DNA of 64,000 nt, taken from NCBI GenBank assembly GCA_019321725.1, contig CM033109.1:17019993-17083992 (forward strand). The letters are read 5' to 3'. Source of the DNA: Paulownia fortunei (taxonomy: Eukaryota > Streptophyta > Magnoliopsida > Lamiales > Paulowniaceae). Under the pieces are notes generated by a model that was given only the letters and a program-made list of their open reading frames with translations, was not told the origin of the DNA and searched no databases. Made by a program: the position numbers and the translations under genes. Numbering within the stretch: the first letter of the stretch is position 1; each line of letters starts with the position of its first letter. Shown here piece by piece: positions 12,727-24,973 of this stretch.

Positions 12727-13990
12727 CTACAAATCTAGTAATATTGACTTTTGTATAACAAAAAGAGAAGACATGGATTTTCTATTCAATGCATCTGCAA
12801 CCACATTCGCTTTACTAGGATGATAGTTGATTACACAATCATAATCCTTCACAAGTTCTAACCACCTTCTTTGTCTCATATTCAGCTTTTTTTGGGTAAA
12901 AAAGTATTTCAAACTCTTATGATCTGTGTATATCTCACACTTCTTATCATACAAATAATGTCTCCAAATTTTTAAAGTAAAAAACCACAACAGCAAGTTC
13001 CAAATCATGGGTTGGATAATTCTTTTCATATTCCTTCAATTACCTTGAAGCATAGGCAGTAACCTTCCCATTTTGCATCAAAACAGCACCCAAATCATTT
13101 TTCAAAGCATCGCTATATACTACGAATCCACCAATTCCCGTCGGAATGGTAAGAACAGGGGTTGTAGTCAATTTATGTTTCAGTTCTTGAAAACTTCTTT
13201 CACAAACATCGGTCCACAAGAACTTCACATTCTTTCTTGTCAACATTATTATTGGAGTTGCTGCTAATCTCAAGAAACTCCTTACTTCTGATACATTCGT
13301 TGGTGTTGGCCACTTAATAACAGCTTCCATCTTGCTCGAATCAACAAAAATACCATCCTTTGATACTACATGACCTAGGAATACCACTTGTTCAAGTCAA
13401 AACTCACACTTCTTGAATTTAGCATACAACTGTTTTTCCTTAAGAACTTGCAGCACAATCTTCAAATGTTCTTTGTGCTCTTCTTTATCTTATGAATAAA
13501 TTAGGATATCATCAATAAACAAAATCACAAATTTATCAAGATATTGGTTAAACACCCTATTCATTAGATCCATAAAAGTTGTAGGGGCATTGGTTATACC
13601 AAAAGGCATCACTAGAAATTTACAATGTCCATACCTTGTTTGGAATGCAATCTTTGGTATGTCTTCTTCCTTGATTTTCAATTGATGATACCCAAAGTGC
13701 AAATCAATTTTAGAAAATACAAATGCTCCTTGCAATTGATCAAACAAATCATCTATTCTTGGGAGTGGATACTTATTCTTGACTGTTATTTTATTCAACT
13801 CTCTATAATCAATGCACAACCGCAATGTACCATCCTTCTTTTTCACAAACAACACAGATGCTCCCCAAGGAGAATAACTAGGGCAAATAAAACCCTTATC
13901 AAGCAATTCTTGCAATTGAACTTTTAACTCTTTCAATTATGTTGGTGCCATTCAGTATGGTGCTTTAGAAATAGTAGTAGTTCCTAGCAT
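12727..13990 (-). pseudogene. Chromovirus reverse transcriptase and RNase H pseudogene
   Basis: RT (13,936-13,490) reads [32 protein letters not shown] and the catalytic box FIDDIL, where Gypsy RTs usually have Y/F-x-DD. A TAA at 13,487-13,489 then breaks the frame. The thumb and RNase H follow at 13,387-12,727: FLGHVVSKDG, VVYSDALKNDLGAVLMQNGK, and [11 protein letters not shown] with the conserved YTDH. The aspartates are retained, but a frameshift near 13,035 splits the RNase H. Confidence 0.85.
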
Positions 13991-14225
13991 AACATCAATC
14001 ACAAATTCGATCTATTGATTCGGTGGTAGTCCCGATAAATCATCAGGAAATACCTCAAGAAATTCTTGAACCACATTTTTATTTTCTGGCTTCAATTGTG
14101 TTTCAACTGAGGTGTCCAGAACACTTGCCAAATATCCAACACAACCTTTATTCAACATCTTTTGAGCTTTTCAAAGCAGATATAATTGGTAAGGACCGTG
14201 AGAATAAGGTACCACTAAACACAAA

Positions 14226-14570
14226 TTATTCTTCTCCAGGTGGCTGAAAAATCACAATCTTCTTATTATAATCAATTGTTGCATGATATTTGGTAAGCCA
14301 ATCCATACCCAGAATAACCTCAAAATTTGGCATCGATAAAGCAACGAGATCTGCATAGAGAGTCCTATCACTAATCTGAATAGAACAAGCCCTTAACATT
14401 TTGTTGAAATCCATTTCTTCCGCAGATAGAACAGTCATGTTGTACCTTACTTTTAATAAATCTGGTGTAATGCCCATTTTTCTCACAAATGAATGTGTAG
14501 GTCCAGAATCTATCAATGCAATTGCAGGTATCCCATAAATTAAAATAGCATCTGTAACTACGAAAGCATC
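14226..14570 (-). pseudogene. Chromovirus aspartic protease remnant
   Basis: A pepsin-like retroviral protease fold: MIDSGPTHSFV contains the active-site D-S-G (the usual following Ala is Pro), and VILGMDWLTKY is the conserved ILGMDWL flap-side motif. It lies between the gag zinc knuckle and RT, as expected for Gypsy. It is open for 96 codons and then broken before RT. Confidence 0.8.
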
Positions 14571-14579
14571 TGCATCGGC

Positions 14580-15611
14580 TTATTCTTGTGTCATTACATA
14601 CACTCTCCCCTGAACTTTCCCCTGCACTGTTGGGAAATCATTTGCTATATGTCCAGGCTTTTTACACTTAAAGCAACTATTAGTACCACTATAGCATTCC
14701 CCAAAATAATTCTTCCCACACTTAGCACATTTAGGCCTTTCAACTGTAGTAGAAGTCTGTCCAACTCTAGGACATTTTTCATTCCCTTGGTTTGATTTTT
14801 GCTTTCCTTTCTTCCACTGATTCAGATTTCAGGGAGTGAATACTTGCTTCTTTTGTTGATGAAATTTCTCAATCTCTTTCTTATCTAAGTCAGCCATCAA
14901 AGCCTTGTCCACCAGTTCCCTGAACTCTATTATTGAATACATTCTCACATCTCTTCTAATTTTAGGATTAAGTCCCCTCAAGAAATGATCCATCTTTTCA
15001 TTGTTATCTCTGGCGATGTATGGCACATACTTGCAACCCTATTTAAATTTTCTCACAGAATCACATACAGACATCCCTCCTTGTTTTAACTTCAAAAATT
15101 CTTTTACTTTGAGCGATCTATAATCTCTAGTGAAATACTTATCATAAAATATTATTTTAAACTCTCCCAAGTTAGCTCTTCCATATTCACTGCAAGTTTA
15201 GCTCCTTCCCACTAAGTTCTAACATCCTTCTTCAATAAGAAGATTGCATAAAGTACCTTCTCAGCATCATCAATTCTTATGTAGTTAAAGATAGTATCCA
15301 ATGATTTAACCCATTCCTCTGCAATGATCAGACCCACCAGTAAAATCAATAGGTTCCATCTTTCTAAACTTCTCGTATACAGTCTATGAAGGATCCTGTC
15401 GAACTTGTGGTGGAGGAAGTCGTTGATTCTATTCTTGGGTTCTTTGTTTCATACCTAGCAATTGTTGGATCTGTTCACTATGCATTCTAGTTTGTTGTTG
15501 AATAAGATCGGTCAAATTGTCTACCCCACTATGATTACCCTCATGATCATCCGTTGTCTTCCTTTTTGGTGTCATGACCTGATATATATTACCCAATCTC
15601 ATTCTATTCAT
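14580..15611 (-). pseudogene. Chromovirus gag with defective zinc knuckle
   Basis: The gag start lies at about 15,611 ([18 protein letters not shown]). The retrotransposon gag core includes [13 protein letters not shown] (about 14,990-14,940) in a different frame from the start. The zinc knuckle at about 14,640-14,690 reads CFKCKKPGHIANDF: the last Cys of CCHC is Phe here, so zinc binding should be lost. The N-terminal third is only partly open. It is the first reading unit after the PBS on the minus strand. Confidence 0.7.
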
Positions 15612-15761
15612 TAGCCAATAATAAATGCATAATCATGACAATAACATGGAATGAAATATAATAAAATAAACATAAAGGCAAATAAACAAGTAGTTGACCT
15701 AGTTTCCCAACCAAGATGTATTCATAGGCCTTCTTCTATCTACAGGAATGACTAAACCTCT

Positions 15762-15773
15762 GCTCTGATACCA
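15762..15773 (-). other. Primer binding site of the chromovirus
   Basis: On the minus strand TGGTATCAGAGC, an exact match to the usual plant initiator tRNA-Met PBS, five bases from the LTR end at 15,779. Confidence 0.9.
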
Positions 15774-15778
15774 CAAAC

Positions 15779-16170
15779 TGTCACACCCCTTAACCTAACT
15801 GCATAGCCCAAACAAGCTGATACAGTTAAGTCAAGAAATGTTAATTTTTCATCATTACTAGAGTTATGGTTTTAACAAAAGTTTTCATTTTTAGCTATAA
15901 GAGAAACAGTTTAAAACAAAATTTTTCATCATTACTAGAGTTATGGTTTTAACAAAAGTTTTCATTTTTAGCTATAAGAGAAACAGCTTAAATCGTTTTA
16001 AACACACCATATACATATATCAAAACTGAGTATATTCAAAACTATAACAGAGCGACTTATTTAAACACAAAACAGAGTTTTCAAAATATGATACAAAACA
16101 ACTCGAAGCATGGCATATGAACAAATCTCTGTGCGGCCGCTCTGGAAACCCAGTCAACCTCTAAATCTAT
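15779..16170 (-). repeat. 5' LTR of the chromovirus, truncated, with a 77-bp tandem duplication
   Basis: It matches the window-left end of the other LTR (TGTCACACCCC against TGTAACACCCC) up to about 16,170, then passes abruptly into Copia LTR sequence. A segment starting AATTTTTCATCATTACT is present twice (15,843 and 15,920) and only once in the 8,908 LTR, so the duplication arose in this copy. Confidence 0.8.
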
Positions 16171-17673
16171 ACATTTTTTGTAGGACTCTTCTTCATTTCT
16201 TATCTCCAACTCTTTTAGGAAGTTTTCTTATCTCATAAGGACTTTTCTTTTTCCTTATTACCTCTTAGGAAATGAATTCACAATCCAACTTCCTCTAGGA
16301 ATTAGATTCCCAATCCAATTTTCTAATGAGCTTCCTACAAGCCCACACCTAATGGATCTAGACATAATTAATCAATTAGGCCCTAGTTTAATTGATTCAA
16401 TCAATTAAATTAATTCATCTAATTAATTAGGCTCAACTTAATTAATTGATCCAATGTATTAATTAAACATTCCAATTGGGCTCCCTAATCTAATTAGGTC
16501 CAATCAATTAATATAATTAATTAATTAAATTAATTCCACACTTGAAATAATTTAAGCCCCATTAATTAATTATATTAATTAATTTAATCCATCACTTGGA
16601 TTAATTTCTAGGCTAGAAATGGACTTGTCCAAGTTTTGTGAGTGATCCCTTAGGTTCACTCTAAGCTAGTCATGGGCTTATAACTCTTGACTTAGTTGAA
16701 TAATTAATTGTTCTGATTAATTAATCTAATTAATTAATTCTCTTGGAATTAACCCATTAATTTTATGAACCAATAAGTTATGGGAAGCACCTAGCAATGC
16801 ATCATGACTCCTAGTCTTAGGTGAATGTGTGAACCTATTCCAATTACAAATACTATGTAAGTACGGTCATTTCATCATATAATCTCTTGATTGAACCAAG
16901 GACATAGATGATAAAATCCTATTAGCACAATAACTATGTTTCTATTTCTAGTAGCTTAACTCGATGATGAACAATTCGAAAACCCCACGTCTAATTTCCA
17001 TCTAACCTTGACCAAGGATTTTAGAGTCAAGTATAGTAGAACACATAGGAGATTTACCTATTCATCTAAATAGGCGATGGATCCTTTGTTAGCCACTAAT
17101 TAATCTCCATACATGAAGATGTTACACCCAATGTAAATCCCTTATGATTGTCATGTAATCAGGAAATATATCAAAGTGAAACATGTCATGCACAAGGTTA
17201 CCATGGTGCCTCAAGTCCAAGGACTAATTTTTGCACTATCATAACAAGGAAATTCCCATTTAACAATAGAATACTTTCAATTGGAAATATTCAGGTGGGG
17301 TAGTTCAGTGCACTTGTTCCCCAACAAGCACTCACATACATGCACTAGTGTCTCTACATCAATGCCCATAGAATAAGGCATCCTCCTTTCGAGCCTGCAT
17401 CATATGCACAAGTCTCAACAGGATCAATGATGTTCCATCTCATTGATCCTTGACTTGGACCATTTTAATACCACAACCTTAGAGGCATATTCCATGATCG
17501 CCATCACATTTGTGGCCACGCCCCGTAGCTATATGTGATCTAAGGACTTTATCTAATTCTTATGATGAATTTAAGATAAATTTTGACATTTAAATGATAT
17601 TAATATGAATAAGAATGATTCATAAGAGTATAAGAACAACCAAATCAATTAGCTCGTCGGGCACTACTTAACA
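16171..17673 (-). repeat. 3' LTR of Copia-2, truncated
   Basis: A minus-oriented family LTR, about 1.5 of the usual 2.1 kb. The AATTAATT-rich block is at 16,370-16,760. The LTR start reads CTTAACA at 17,667-17,673, followed by the complement of the purine tract (ATCTTCCACTTACC). Confidence 0.75.
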
Positions 17674-20570
17674 ATCTTCCACTTACCCTAAAGACAATTG
17701 TCCTCGTATTAAGGTCCATCTTTCCCAAAATATCCTTCAAATACGTATCGAGAGGGTTAAATCAATGGTTTAGCTATATTTTCTATCGAGGTAAATATTT
17801 CCACGTTGATGTTACCTATACCAACGAATTTCAAAATCATAGTATCGCTAATCTATTTTTGCTTGGTTCCTTTGATGAGATCTTGGCTTCTTTGCTTGTG
17901 CAATAGCCCCCATTATTATCGCAGTACTCTAGTACTCACTCAACAATGGTTAAAACTACATCTAATACTTGGATTAAGTTCCATATCCAAATAGTCCATT
18001 ATCCAAGCATCGCATGCCCCGATGTATTCAATTACGGTGGTGGAATCTACAGTTGTTACAAGTTTGGAACTCTTTCCAACTAACCGTCCCACCATTTAGG
18101 ATGAACACAAATCTAGACATAGACTTCAAGTCATCTGCTTTAGACTAAAAACTAGATGAAGCATCTTAGTTTCAGTTCTCCATAATCGTACTCTAATAAA
18201 AAATCTTTAGTGCTTCATAAGTACTAAAGATTGTCTTTATGGCTTCCAATGCTTTTCTTTCATTGAAATAATGGATATCTACTCATGACACTCGGAGTAT
18301 TTTTGATATCAAATCATGTACATAGATTTTCATAGTTTATGGTTTCTTTCAAGAATGCATAAAGTATGTGAGACATTATTTCTCTTTCTTTCAAAAGTCT
18401 TTAGGGATGAGGATTTTGAAAGAGAAGTCCCATGACTCAAAAACAAGAATCTCTTCTAGGATTTGTCCATGCTAAACCCTTTTAGCATCTAATCTATGTA
18501 CTTGGATTTAGGATATTCCAAGCATCCTTTCAGATTTATCTCCATAGATCTCAATCCCTAATCCCTAGAATACTTCTCCCAAATCCTTCACGGAGAACTT
18601 TGTAGATGACAATCTCAATTGACTGTAACATTCCTACATCATCCCTATGAGTAGAATGTCATCAACGTAGCTCATTTTCATTCCTAAGGAAATTAAACCA
18701 TTTGATTGTTTGGCAAATCGAATGTTCCATATTCGGAAAATTTATTTTGAGTCCTTAACAGATCTCTGAAGCTCGTAAACCTTTTACTTGCTTCTATTTG
18801 ATATGAAGACCTCAGGTCACTTAACTTATTTTCCATTCTCAATATCCCTATTAAGAAAAAAGATCTTCACATCCCTTTGCCATATCTAGTAGTCGTAATA
18901 CATAGATATAGCCAGCATAATCAAAATGGACTTTAGCATCACATCTTGTAAAAGGCATCCTCAACAGTCAACACCTTGACTTTGAGCGTAATACTTTACT
19001 ACCCGTCGTGCCTTTATAGGTCACCACATCTCCATGTTCTTCAATTTATATTTGTAGACCAGTTTGCAGCCAACAGGAACCATTCCCACTAATGGGCCCA
19101 CCAAGGTCAAACCTTATTGGAGTACAAAGAGCCTATCTCGGATTGCATGGCATTTCTCCATTTTCTAAATTGATGTCATATATCATTACTCCTTAGTTAG
19201 ATCAATATTCAAAAAGGAGATCCTCCTTGCTGCTCTCTAGCAAAAGGCTCTTATCTTATAAGTGGCCCCGAGATCCTTTCAGATCTCATTAGAGGTTGTG
19301 TACTAGAACTTTTAATAATTTTTTCATACACCATTGCTACTTGTGAGACAAACTATAGTTCTTGAACTGTTTCAAGTTCTATGATCTAGCCATTTCTATC
19401 TAATAGAAATTCCTTCTTCTCAAGAAGGTGATGTCCCTAAAAAATAAACACTTTTATTTCTTAGGAACCATAGAAATGGTATCCTTTAGATTTCTTTGGA
19501 TACCCCATAAATTTGCACAAGATGGATTCACATCCATCTTGTCTCCCACTAACCGCTTTAAAGAAGCAGGCCCCTTTATACCCTTAGGTATGTATGCGAA
19601 GGGTCTTTTACCACATCATATCTCATATGATGTTTTAGGCACCGACTTAGATGATATCCCTTCTTGATAAGAATATCGTCGATTCTAGGGTAAATTCGTA
19701 GAATGAAAGAGGAAATAGGTGTAACTCAACTTGGATTCACTTAAAGTGGGAATCTAATTCTCTATTTGATAATCAAGAACTTACCACCTTAGTATCCTCT
19801 ACCTCGATCATATTGATGGATTTAATACTTTAGCTAGTTTAATTCTCTAGTTCATGTCTAAATTCTTTATACCCTTCAAAGGATCTTTAAATAATAAAGA
19901 ATAGTTAGTTTGTGCACTAATACTTAGTGGACTGCATACATCCCTTTGGATCACATCCAAAGGCGTGGTCTGCTTTATTTGTCCAACAAATGGTGATTTT
20001 GTCATGTTTTCCTTGAGACAAGATTTACAAGTTGACACTTTATGCAAGTCCAAAAGGTCAAGCAAATGTACCATCTTGTGAACTGTTTCTTTAGAGATAT
20101 GACCTAATCTAACTTACCACAAGTATGCACTATTTTAATTATCTAATTCTTATATTACTTTGTTGATTATGTAGCGTGGAATGTTGGGATTGTATAGTTC
20201 ATTTGTTAATGTAGCAAAGACAAATAACTAATACTATCATAAGTCCATCCAGAGTTAAGTGGATTATTCCTATAGCCAATAAAGCAACGCTTACCTTATT
20301 CTCAAGCTTAATGATCGTCTTTTATCTTAGTCTCCATTTTCTTGTCATCCACTGCAACCCATTTCAAAGATGGGATCATATCCGATATCCAATACCTAAG
20401 AAAAAAATTATCAACCTTAATGGTTGATATCAACAAAGTGTAAACTTGAATTAGAACCCCTTCTAATTCAAACTAAGCAAATCAATACTTGTGTTTCCTC
20501 TTTCTATGACATAAATATCCACAATGATGACAAATATCTATATTGAGCCGGTGAGTTTGTTTGTTTGTCT
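17674..20570 (-). pseudogene. Copia-2 pol/gag remnant
   Basis: It aligns along its length with the pol of Copia-3 and Copia-4 but is full of stops. Recognisable pieces on the minus strand are KVSTCKSCLKENMTKSPFVG of the integrase zinc finger (20,025-19,965), the region around 19,430-19,660 matching the other copies' integrase end, and a gag CCHC knuckle remnant near 20,520-20,560 (CHHCGYL). A protease-linked stretch lies near 20,340-20,390 (WVAVDDKKM). No functional product. Confidence 0.65.
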
Positions 20571-21896
20571 AGATTATTCTATGTGGAATTACTAGCAATA
20601 ACCATTATCCTCTACAAGACAGAAATTTAAGCATTTATTCAATTAATATCCATTTATTGCTTTATTTCTTAAAAGTAGCGGTTGAGAAGTAATGGTGTCA
20701 CGACATTACTTGAAATGAGATGATAATTTCTGGGAAAAAATTTCATTTTAGAAAATAGAATTTTCTTGTGATATCTAAAAAAAACCAATAAAAATGGTAA
20801 ACTTGGAGGCAAATATTTTATAAAGTAATAAAAGTAGCTACATTTCATACTAATTACATGTAGGTCAAGTAATTAGTTTCTTTTTAGTAGATAAATTGTA
20901 TAATTACTTTTCAATAAATAATTTATAACTGAGTTTTAAAAACATAGATATAGCTATATAGTGTGTGTGGGTGATGAATTATGTTTGTGTGTGTATGGTG
21001 TATCAATCAAGAGCATCACATGAGTAATGATGTATAGGTATATCTAATGTGTATATCTTACACAAAAAGCCAAAATTCGTAACTGAGCGCCACTTATCGC
21101 ACAAAAATAGCATCAACTTGATTTATTAATAAGTAATTTAATATTGGAAAATGAGGTGTAAATTATAATGGCTTGAAATTTGAACATAGTAATAGTAGGA
21201 ATTTATGTCGTGACAAGATTTGAATTTTTTATCTTTAAATGAAATTGCCCTACAGTAGTGCTAAATGAAATCACGATAATCTTTTTTTGAGATATAAAGA
21301 CCACTCTTGAGATAGCAATACTACAAATCTCAAGCTCAATTAACCAAAAAAGTATTTTCGAACTTTTAAATGTCAGAAGAGAAGTGCATGGATCATAATG
21401 AAATTTACAATTGGAGGGGGTTTATTTATAATTATTGAAAAATTGTGGCTAGTAGACACAATTATTGAAAATGTGGCGATAATTGAATAGATACGCATGT
21501 CCATTTGGTGCTGATAAGATAGAGACATCTATTCTTCCATTTAATTAACAATTGACTATACAGTCACATCTTTTCATACGGTCATTAGGTTAGCTGCCAC
21601 GTGTTGTTCTTTGAGCCATGCAATTTACTTCTCACATTCTGATTGGAAGGAAATTAAATGAAAATTTTATAAAAATTTTAAATTATTTTGTAAGAAAAAA
21701 ATACATAGTATTTTGGCAAAGCTGGGCAGGTTGGTCATGTGCATGTGGGCTTTGGTATAAACTACTAGTATATAGATCTTCCCCTTTTAAAAATTAGTAC
21801 CTCTTAAGCTCTATTAAGTCTACGATTAGCATTTCTGGCAACTTAGATGAAAAATTCACACACAAATTATTATGTTGCAATATGGAAAGTGCATAA
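20571..21896 (+). other. No recognisable gene
   Basis: 1.3 kb of AT-rich sequence between Copia-2 and Copia-3. It contains a GT-rich patch near 20,960-21,000 but no open frame, terminal repeat or RNA gene that I can support. It may be old host intergenic DNA or the unrecognised gag/leader of Copia-2. Confidence 0.4.
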
Positions 21897-22370
21897 TATT
21901 GAGTTCGCAAAATCATGGGATAACATGCACAACAAAAAATAAAAGCTTTTGAAAATTTTAAATATACATACATCTCATTTATAATAAAACTAATCATAGA
22001 TTTGATGCGAGTATTGATTTGTATTTTTGACTTTTCACTTAACATAATTAAATAACTTAGTTTCACAAATTTATACCTTTCACATACTCTGGTTGACGAA
22101 GGGTATGAAGGAATTCCTCCAGCTCCACACGAACTCCTTCGTTGGATTCTTCCAAAAAGATTCACCAAGAGCTCCAAGTGTAACTCTTCCAATGATATCC
22201 ACACCTCAAGCAAACCCACAAGTACTAAATTCTGCTAGAGAATTTAAAATCTTTGTTTCTCATTTAATTTGGGTGTGAAGTATTAATTCTTAAATCAACA
22301 AGTGTTTAGAAGAATTAAACTTAATCAAAGGGATGAGACCTTTTAATGGAAAAGTATCTTGTATGTAAAG
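21897..22370 (-). repeat. Copia-3 3' LTR, first piece
   Basis: It starts TATTGAGTTC, the minus-strand form of the family LTR end, and aligns with the ends at 2,877 and 48,502. It runs to the target duplication TAAAG (22,366-22,370) of the nested Athila-like element. Confidence 0.7.
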
Positions 22371-22888
22371 TGATAAGTGCATATTTTGATATATATTTGT
22401 ATTAAATCCTTTATACTTTTCTTACTTTATTCTTGTTAATATTATAGTTTTATTAATGCTTTGTGTTAGGAAATCAATGAACAAAAAGAAATCAAAAAGA
22501 GCCAAAATAAAAAATCGAAGAAGACAATACGTTTTGTGAGCAAGTTGAGAGATAATATTTTATTGGATCAAAGAAACATCACAATTAGAAGAAAAGGGCC
22601 ATTTTTGCTTAAGTCCATCATGTGTCGATCAAAATATATATAAGAAATCACTTGGACTTTGTAAGTGATTGTTGGACTTACATTAAATTCAAAATAAGCA
22701 TGTTTGTAGACTTGGGCAGTTTTTGTATTTTGGGCATAGGTCCACGTTCTATAGCCCCATGGACCTAAATCTTACTTCATTTAATATAATTTTTTTGTTG
22801 GAAGCTCAACCCAATTTAGCCTTGATTAAAGCAGAAAATTCATCCAAGTGGGTGTATTAGAAGAAATCTATTTATGCTAACACATCTC
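22371..22888 (+). repeat. 5' LTR of the LOG-carrying element, truncated
   Basis: It aligns with the first part of the 3' LTR (27,560 onward) from TGATAAGTGCATATTTT to about CACATCTC at 22,888, then jumps into integrase sequence. About 0.9 kb of LTR is therefore missing from this copy. Confidence 0.85.
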
Positions 22889-23100
22889 TTTATAATTCTT
22901 GATTACATTTATTTTCTGAAAAATTGAGATCAAGGTAGAGTGGTCATTTTGTTATAAAAGAGGCATATCCTTATGGGTTGATTGACATTGAGAATCCTAG
23001 AAATAGTAACGTATTCAAAGTTAATGCACAAAGACTCAAACCATTTCTAGAAAATCAATTTTCACAACAGGATTTTTTTTCTAACATTAGTTATGATTAG
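22889..23100 (+). pseudogene. C-terminal integrase piece of the Athila-like element
   Basis: From 22,921 the frame reads KLRSR, a stop (TAG at 22,936), then SGHFVIKEAYPYGLIDIENP and NVFKVNAQRLKPFLENQF, ending at TAG 23,098. This is the conserved end of Athila/Tat pol polyproteins (YGAxDIExP...FKVNGxRLKxF in the family). It shows that everything from here to the 3' LTR is post-pol sequence of the same element. The stop replaces a Trp codon. Confidence 0.85.
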
Positions 23101-24766
23101 TATGTGTATATATATGTACATATTTTCTCTAACTTTGTTTGTTTTGTAGGCTTCTTTCTTTTTTTTCCCAATTAAGTGGCAAAAAACAGTTCTATTTGGC
23201 TATTGAAGTCGGATTAATCAGTTTCCCAAACAACTGAAATCTCTATATAAAGTTTCTCTCATTTTTTCTTTTTTTTTGTTCTTTTCAAAATGGATGATAT
23301 TCTTCTAACTCTCAAGATACAATACTTCATAAGGTGCCATTCCAATTGTTGATTGGTAGCTATTATTATAAGTAAACTCCACTAATGGAAGCTTTGCATC
23401 CCAACTCCCTTGAAAATCTAACACACAAGCTCTTAACATATCCTCTAATATCTGAATAACCCTCTCTGATTGTCCATCACTTTGTGGATGAAATGCTGTA
23501 CTGAATGCAAGTTTCGTTCCCATGGTACTGTATAAGCTCTTCCAAAATGTAGATGTAAACTCAGGATCTCTGTAAGACACTATTGAAACTGGCACCCCAT
23601 GTAACTTGACTATCTCTTTAATATATTGTTGAGCACACTGATCCATATTATACGTGGATTTCACTGGAAGAAAATTGACTGATTTAGTTAATCTATCAAC
23701 AATCACTCATATGGAATTATACCCCTTTTGTGTTCTAGGTAACCCAAGCACAAAATCCATTTTAATGTGCTCCCATTTTCACTCTGGAATCAACAAAGGT
23801 TTCAATAACCCTGATGGTCTTTGATGTTCAATCTTAACTTGTTGACAAGTTAGACATTCAACCACAAATTTTGCTATATCTCTCTTTATTTTAGGCCACC
23901 AATAATGTTGTTGTAAGTCCTTATACATTTTTGTGCTACCTGGGTGTACTGAGTAAGAAGTAGTATGAGCTTCTTCTAAAATATCTCCTTTCATGGCCTT
24001 GTCAAACGGCACACACAGTCTCCCTTTATATTGAATAATCCCATCATCAGTAATAGAGAACTCTGGCCTCTTTCCAGCCTCAATCATTTTTTTTAATCTA
24101 CATAAATGCGTGTCTACCTTTTGACCTTCTCTAATTCTATCTTGAAGTGTAGGTCTCAACACTAAGGTTGGCAACAAACACTTTTTCCCTTTAGGTACAA
24201 TTTCAAGCTCTAATCTCTGCAAATCCAGTAATATTGACTTTTGTATAATAAAAAGAGAAGACGTGGATTTTCTGCTCAATGCATCTGCAACCATATTCGC
24301 TTTACCAGGATGATAGTTGATCACACAATCATAATCCTTCACAAGTTCTAACCATCTTTTTTATCTCATATTCAACTCTTTTTGGGTAAAGAAGTACTTC
24401 AAACTCTTATGATCTGTGTATATCTCACACTTCTCACCATACAAATAATATCTCCAAGCGATTTCCTTTTCTTTTTAAAAATATAATTTTAAAAATTTAT
24501 AAAACCAAGTTTGAAAGATTAAGGATGCTTATGCATAAGGGCATCCCATGAGACATATGATGAATAAATGAAGCAAATGTAAGAATAGCATGTGAGTTTT
24601 CACATGAGTTTTCAAATATACTCACTAGGCACATGTTTGGTTTTGGTAAAAGCACATATTTAAAAAATCAAAGGGCAGAAAAATTTGTGCTTGATGGACT
24701 TGCAATACAAAGTGTCGTTCCTTAGAAATAGTTTTTAAAATTTGAGTAGATAAAATTCTATTCATT
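23101..24766 (+). other. Post-pol spacer of the LOG-carrying element, split by a chromovirus fragment
   Basis: Non-coding, T-rich with several poly-T runs. It is interrupted at 23,317-24,459 by an unrelated fragment. The flanks match, joined, the reverse complement of 63,563-64,000, which lacks the fragment. No gene is recognised. Confidence 0.7.
23317..24459 (-). pseudogene. LTR-less chromovirus pol fragment (RNase H end to integrase core)
   Basis: About 1.14 kb aligned with 11,829-12,985 of the chromovirus, in the same orientation. RNase H end: CVINYHPGKANMVADALSRK. H2C2 finger: YKDLQQHYWWPK and CLTCQQVK. Integrase core: VDRLTKSVNFLPVK, DPEFTSTFWKSLY and FHPQSDGQSERV. It is better preserved than the copy at 12 kb, so it comes from another source copy. 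It has no LTRs, no target duplication and no gag. At the left it begins after CTCAAG, and at the right GATTTCC resumes the spacer. The matching empty site keeps about 4 bases (AAGT) that are lost here. Confidence 0.85.
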
Positions 24767-24973
24767 ATGGATGGATTGAGTAAGGAGCTTTTAGATGACA
24801 TTATATTGACTCTTGAGATGCATTCATGTGGATTAGTGCAACGTGCAATTCTTGATTTATGTAATTACTTTTGGGATGAATATGAACATTATAGTCTTGG
24901 GAATCTGATATTAAAATATTCTGTTTGCCATTTTGTAAGAAAACTGAATAGGAAGCATATCCTCGACCTTTAG
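24767..24973 (+). CDS. Unknown ORF between integrase and LOG
   Basis: A 68-codon open frame from ATG 24,767 to TAG 24,971-24,973. The product starts MDGLSKELLDDIILTLEMHS and has a Cys/Tyr-rich middle with a basic end; I recognise no domain. Its start region (up to GTAAGGAG at 24,787) recurs, inverted, next to the second LOG copy at about 63,563-63,585, so it belongs to the mobile cargo. It could be a chance frame, a remnant of an env-like or additional ORF of the element, or 5' sequence captured together with LOG. Nothing seen decides. Confidence 0.3.
   Translation: MDGLSKELLDDIILTLEMHSCGLVQRAILDLCNYFWDEYEHYSLGNLILKYSVCHFVRKLNRKHILDL

Larger units (their letters stand above)
8908..16170 (-). 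mobile_element. Chromovirus (Del/Tekay-like Ty3/Gypsy), one LTR truncated
   Basis: Read on the minus strand: truncated 5' LTR (16,170-15,779), PBS, gag with zinc knuckle, protease, RT, RNase H, integrase with C-terminal chromodomain-like end, purine tract and full 3' LTR (11,188-8,908). RT before integrase marks Gypsy. The LWRNH/EEATWE ending and tRNA-Met PBS fit a chromovirus of the Del/Tekay type; the clade is inferred. It sits inside the 3' LTR of Copia-1, so it is younger than that element. Several frameshifts and stops make it defective. Confidence 0.85.
16171..20570 (-). mobile_element. Copia-2: truncated Copia element
   Basis: A minus-strand member of the Copia-1 family. In window order it has part of the 3' LTR, then RNase H, RT, integrase and gag zinc knuckle remnants. 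Both outer ends are lost: the left abuts the truncated chromovirus LTR, and no 5' LTR is seen on the right. Copia-2 is the most decayed copy here; only two short frames (19,847-20,074 and a few pieces) remain open. Confidence 0.75.

Noticed and set aside
13073..13927. Plus-strand frames across the chromovirus pol
   Set aside because: Shadows of the minus-strand RT and RNase H.
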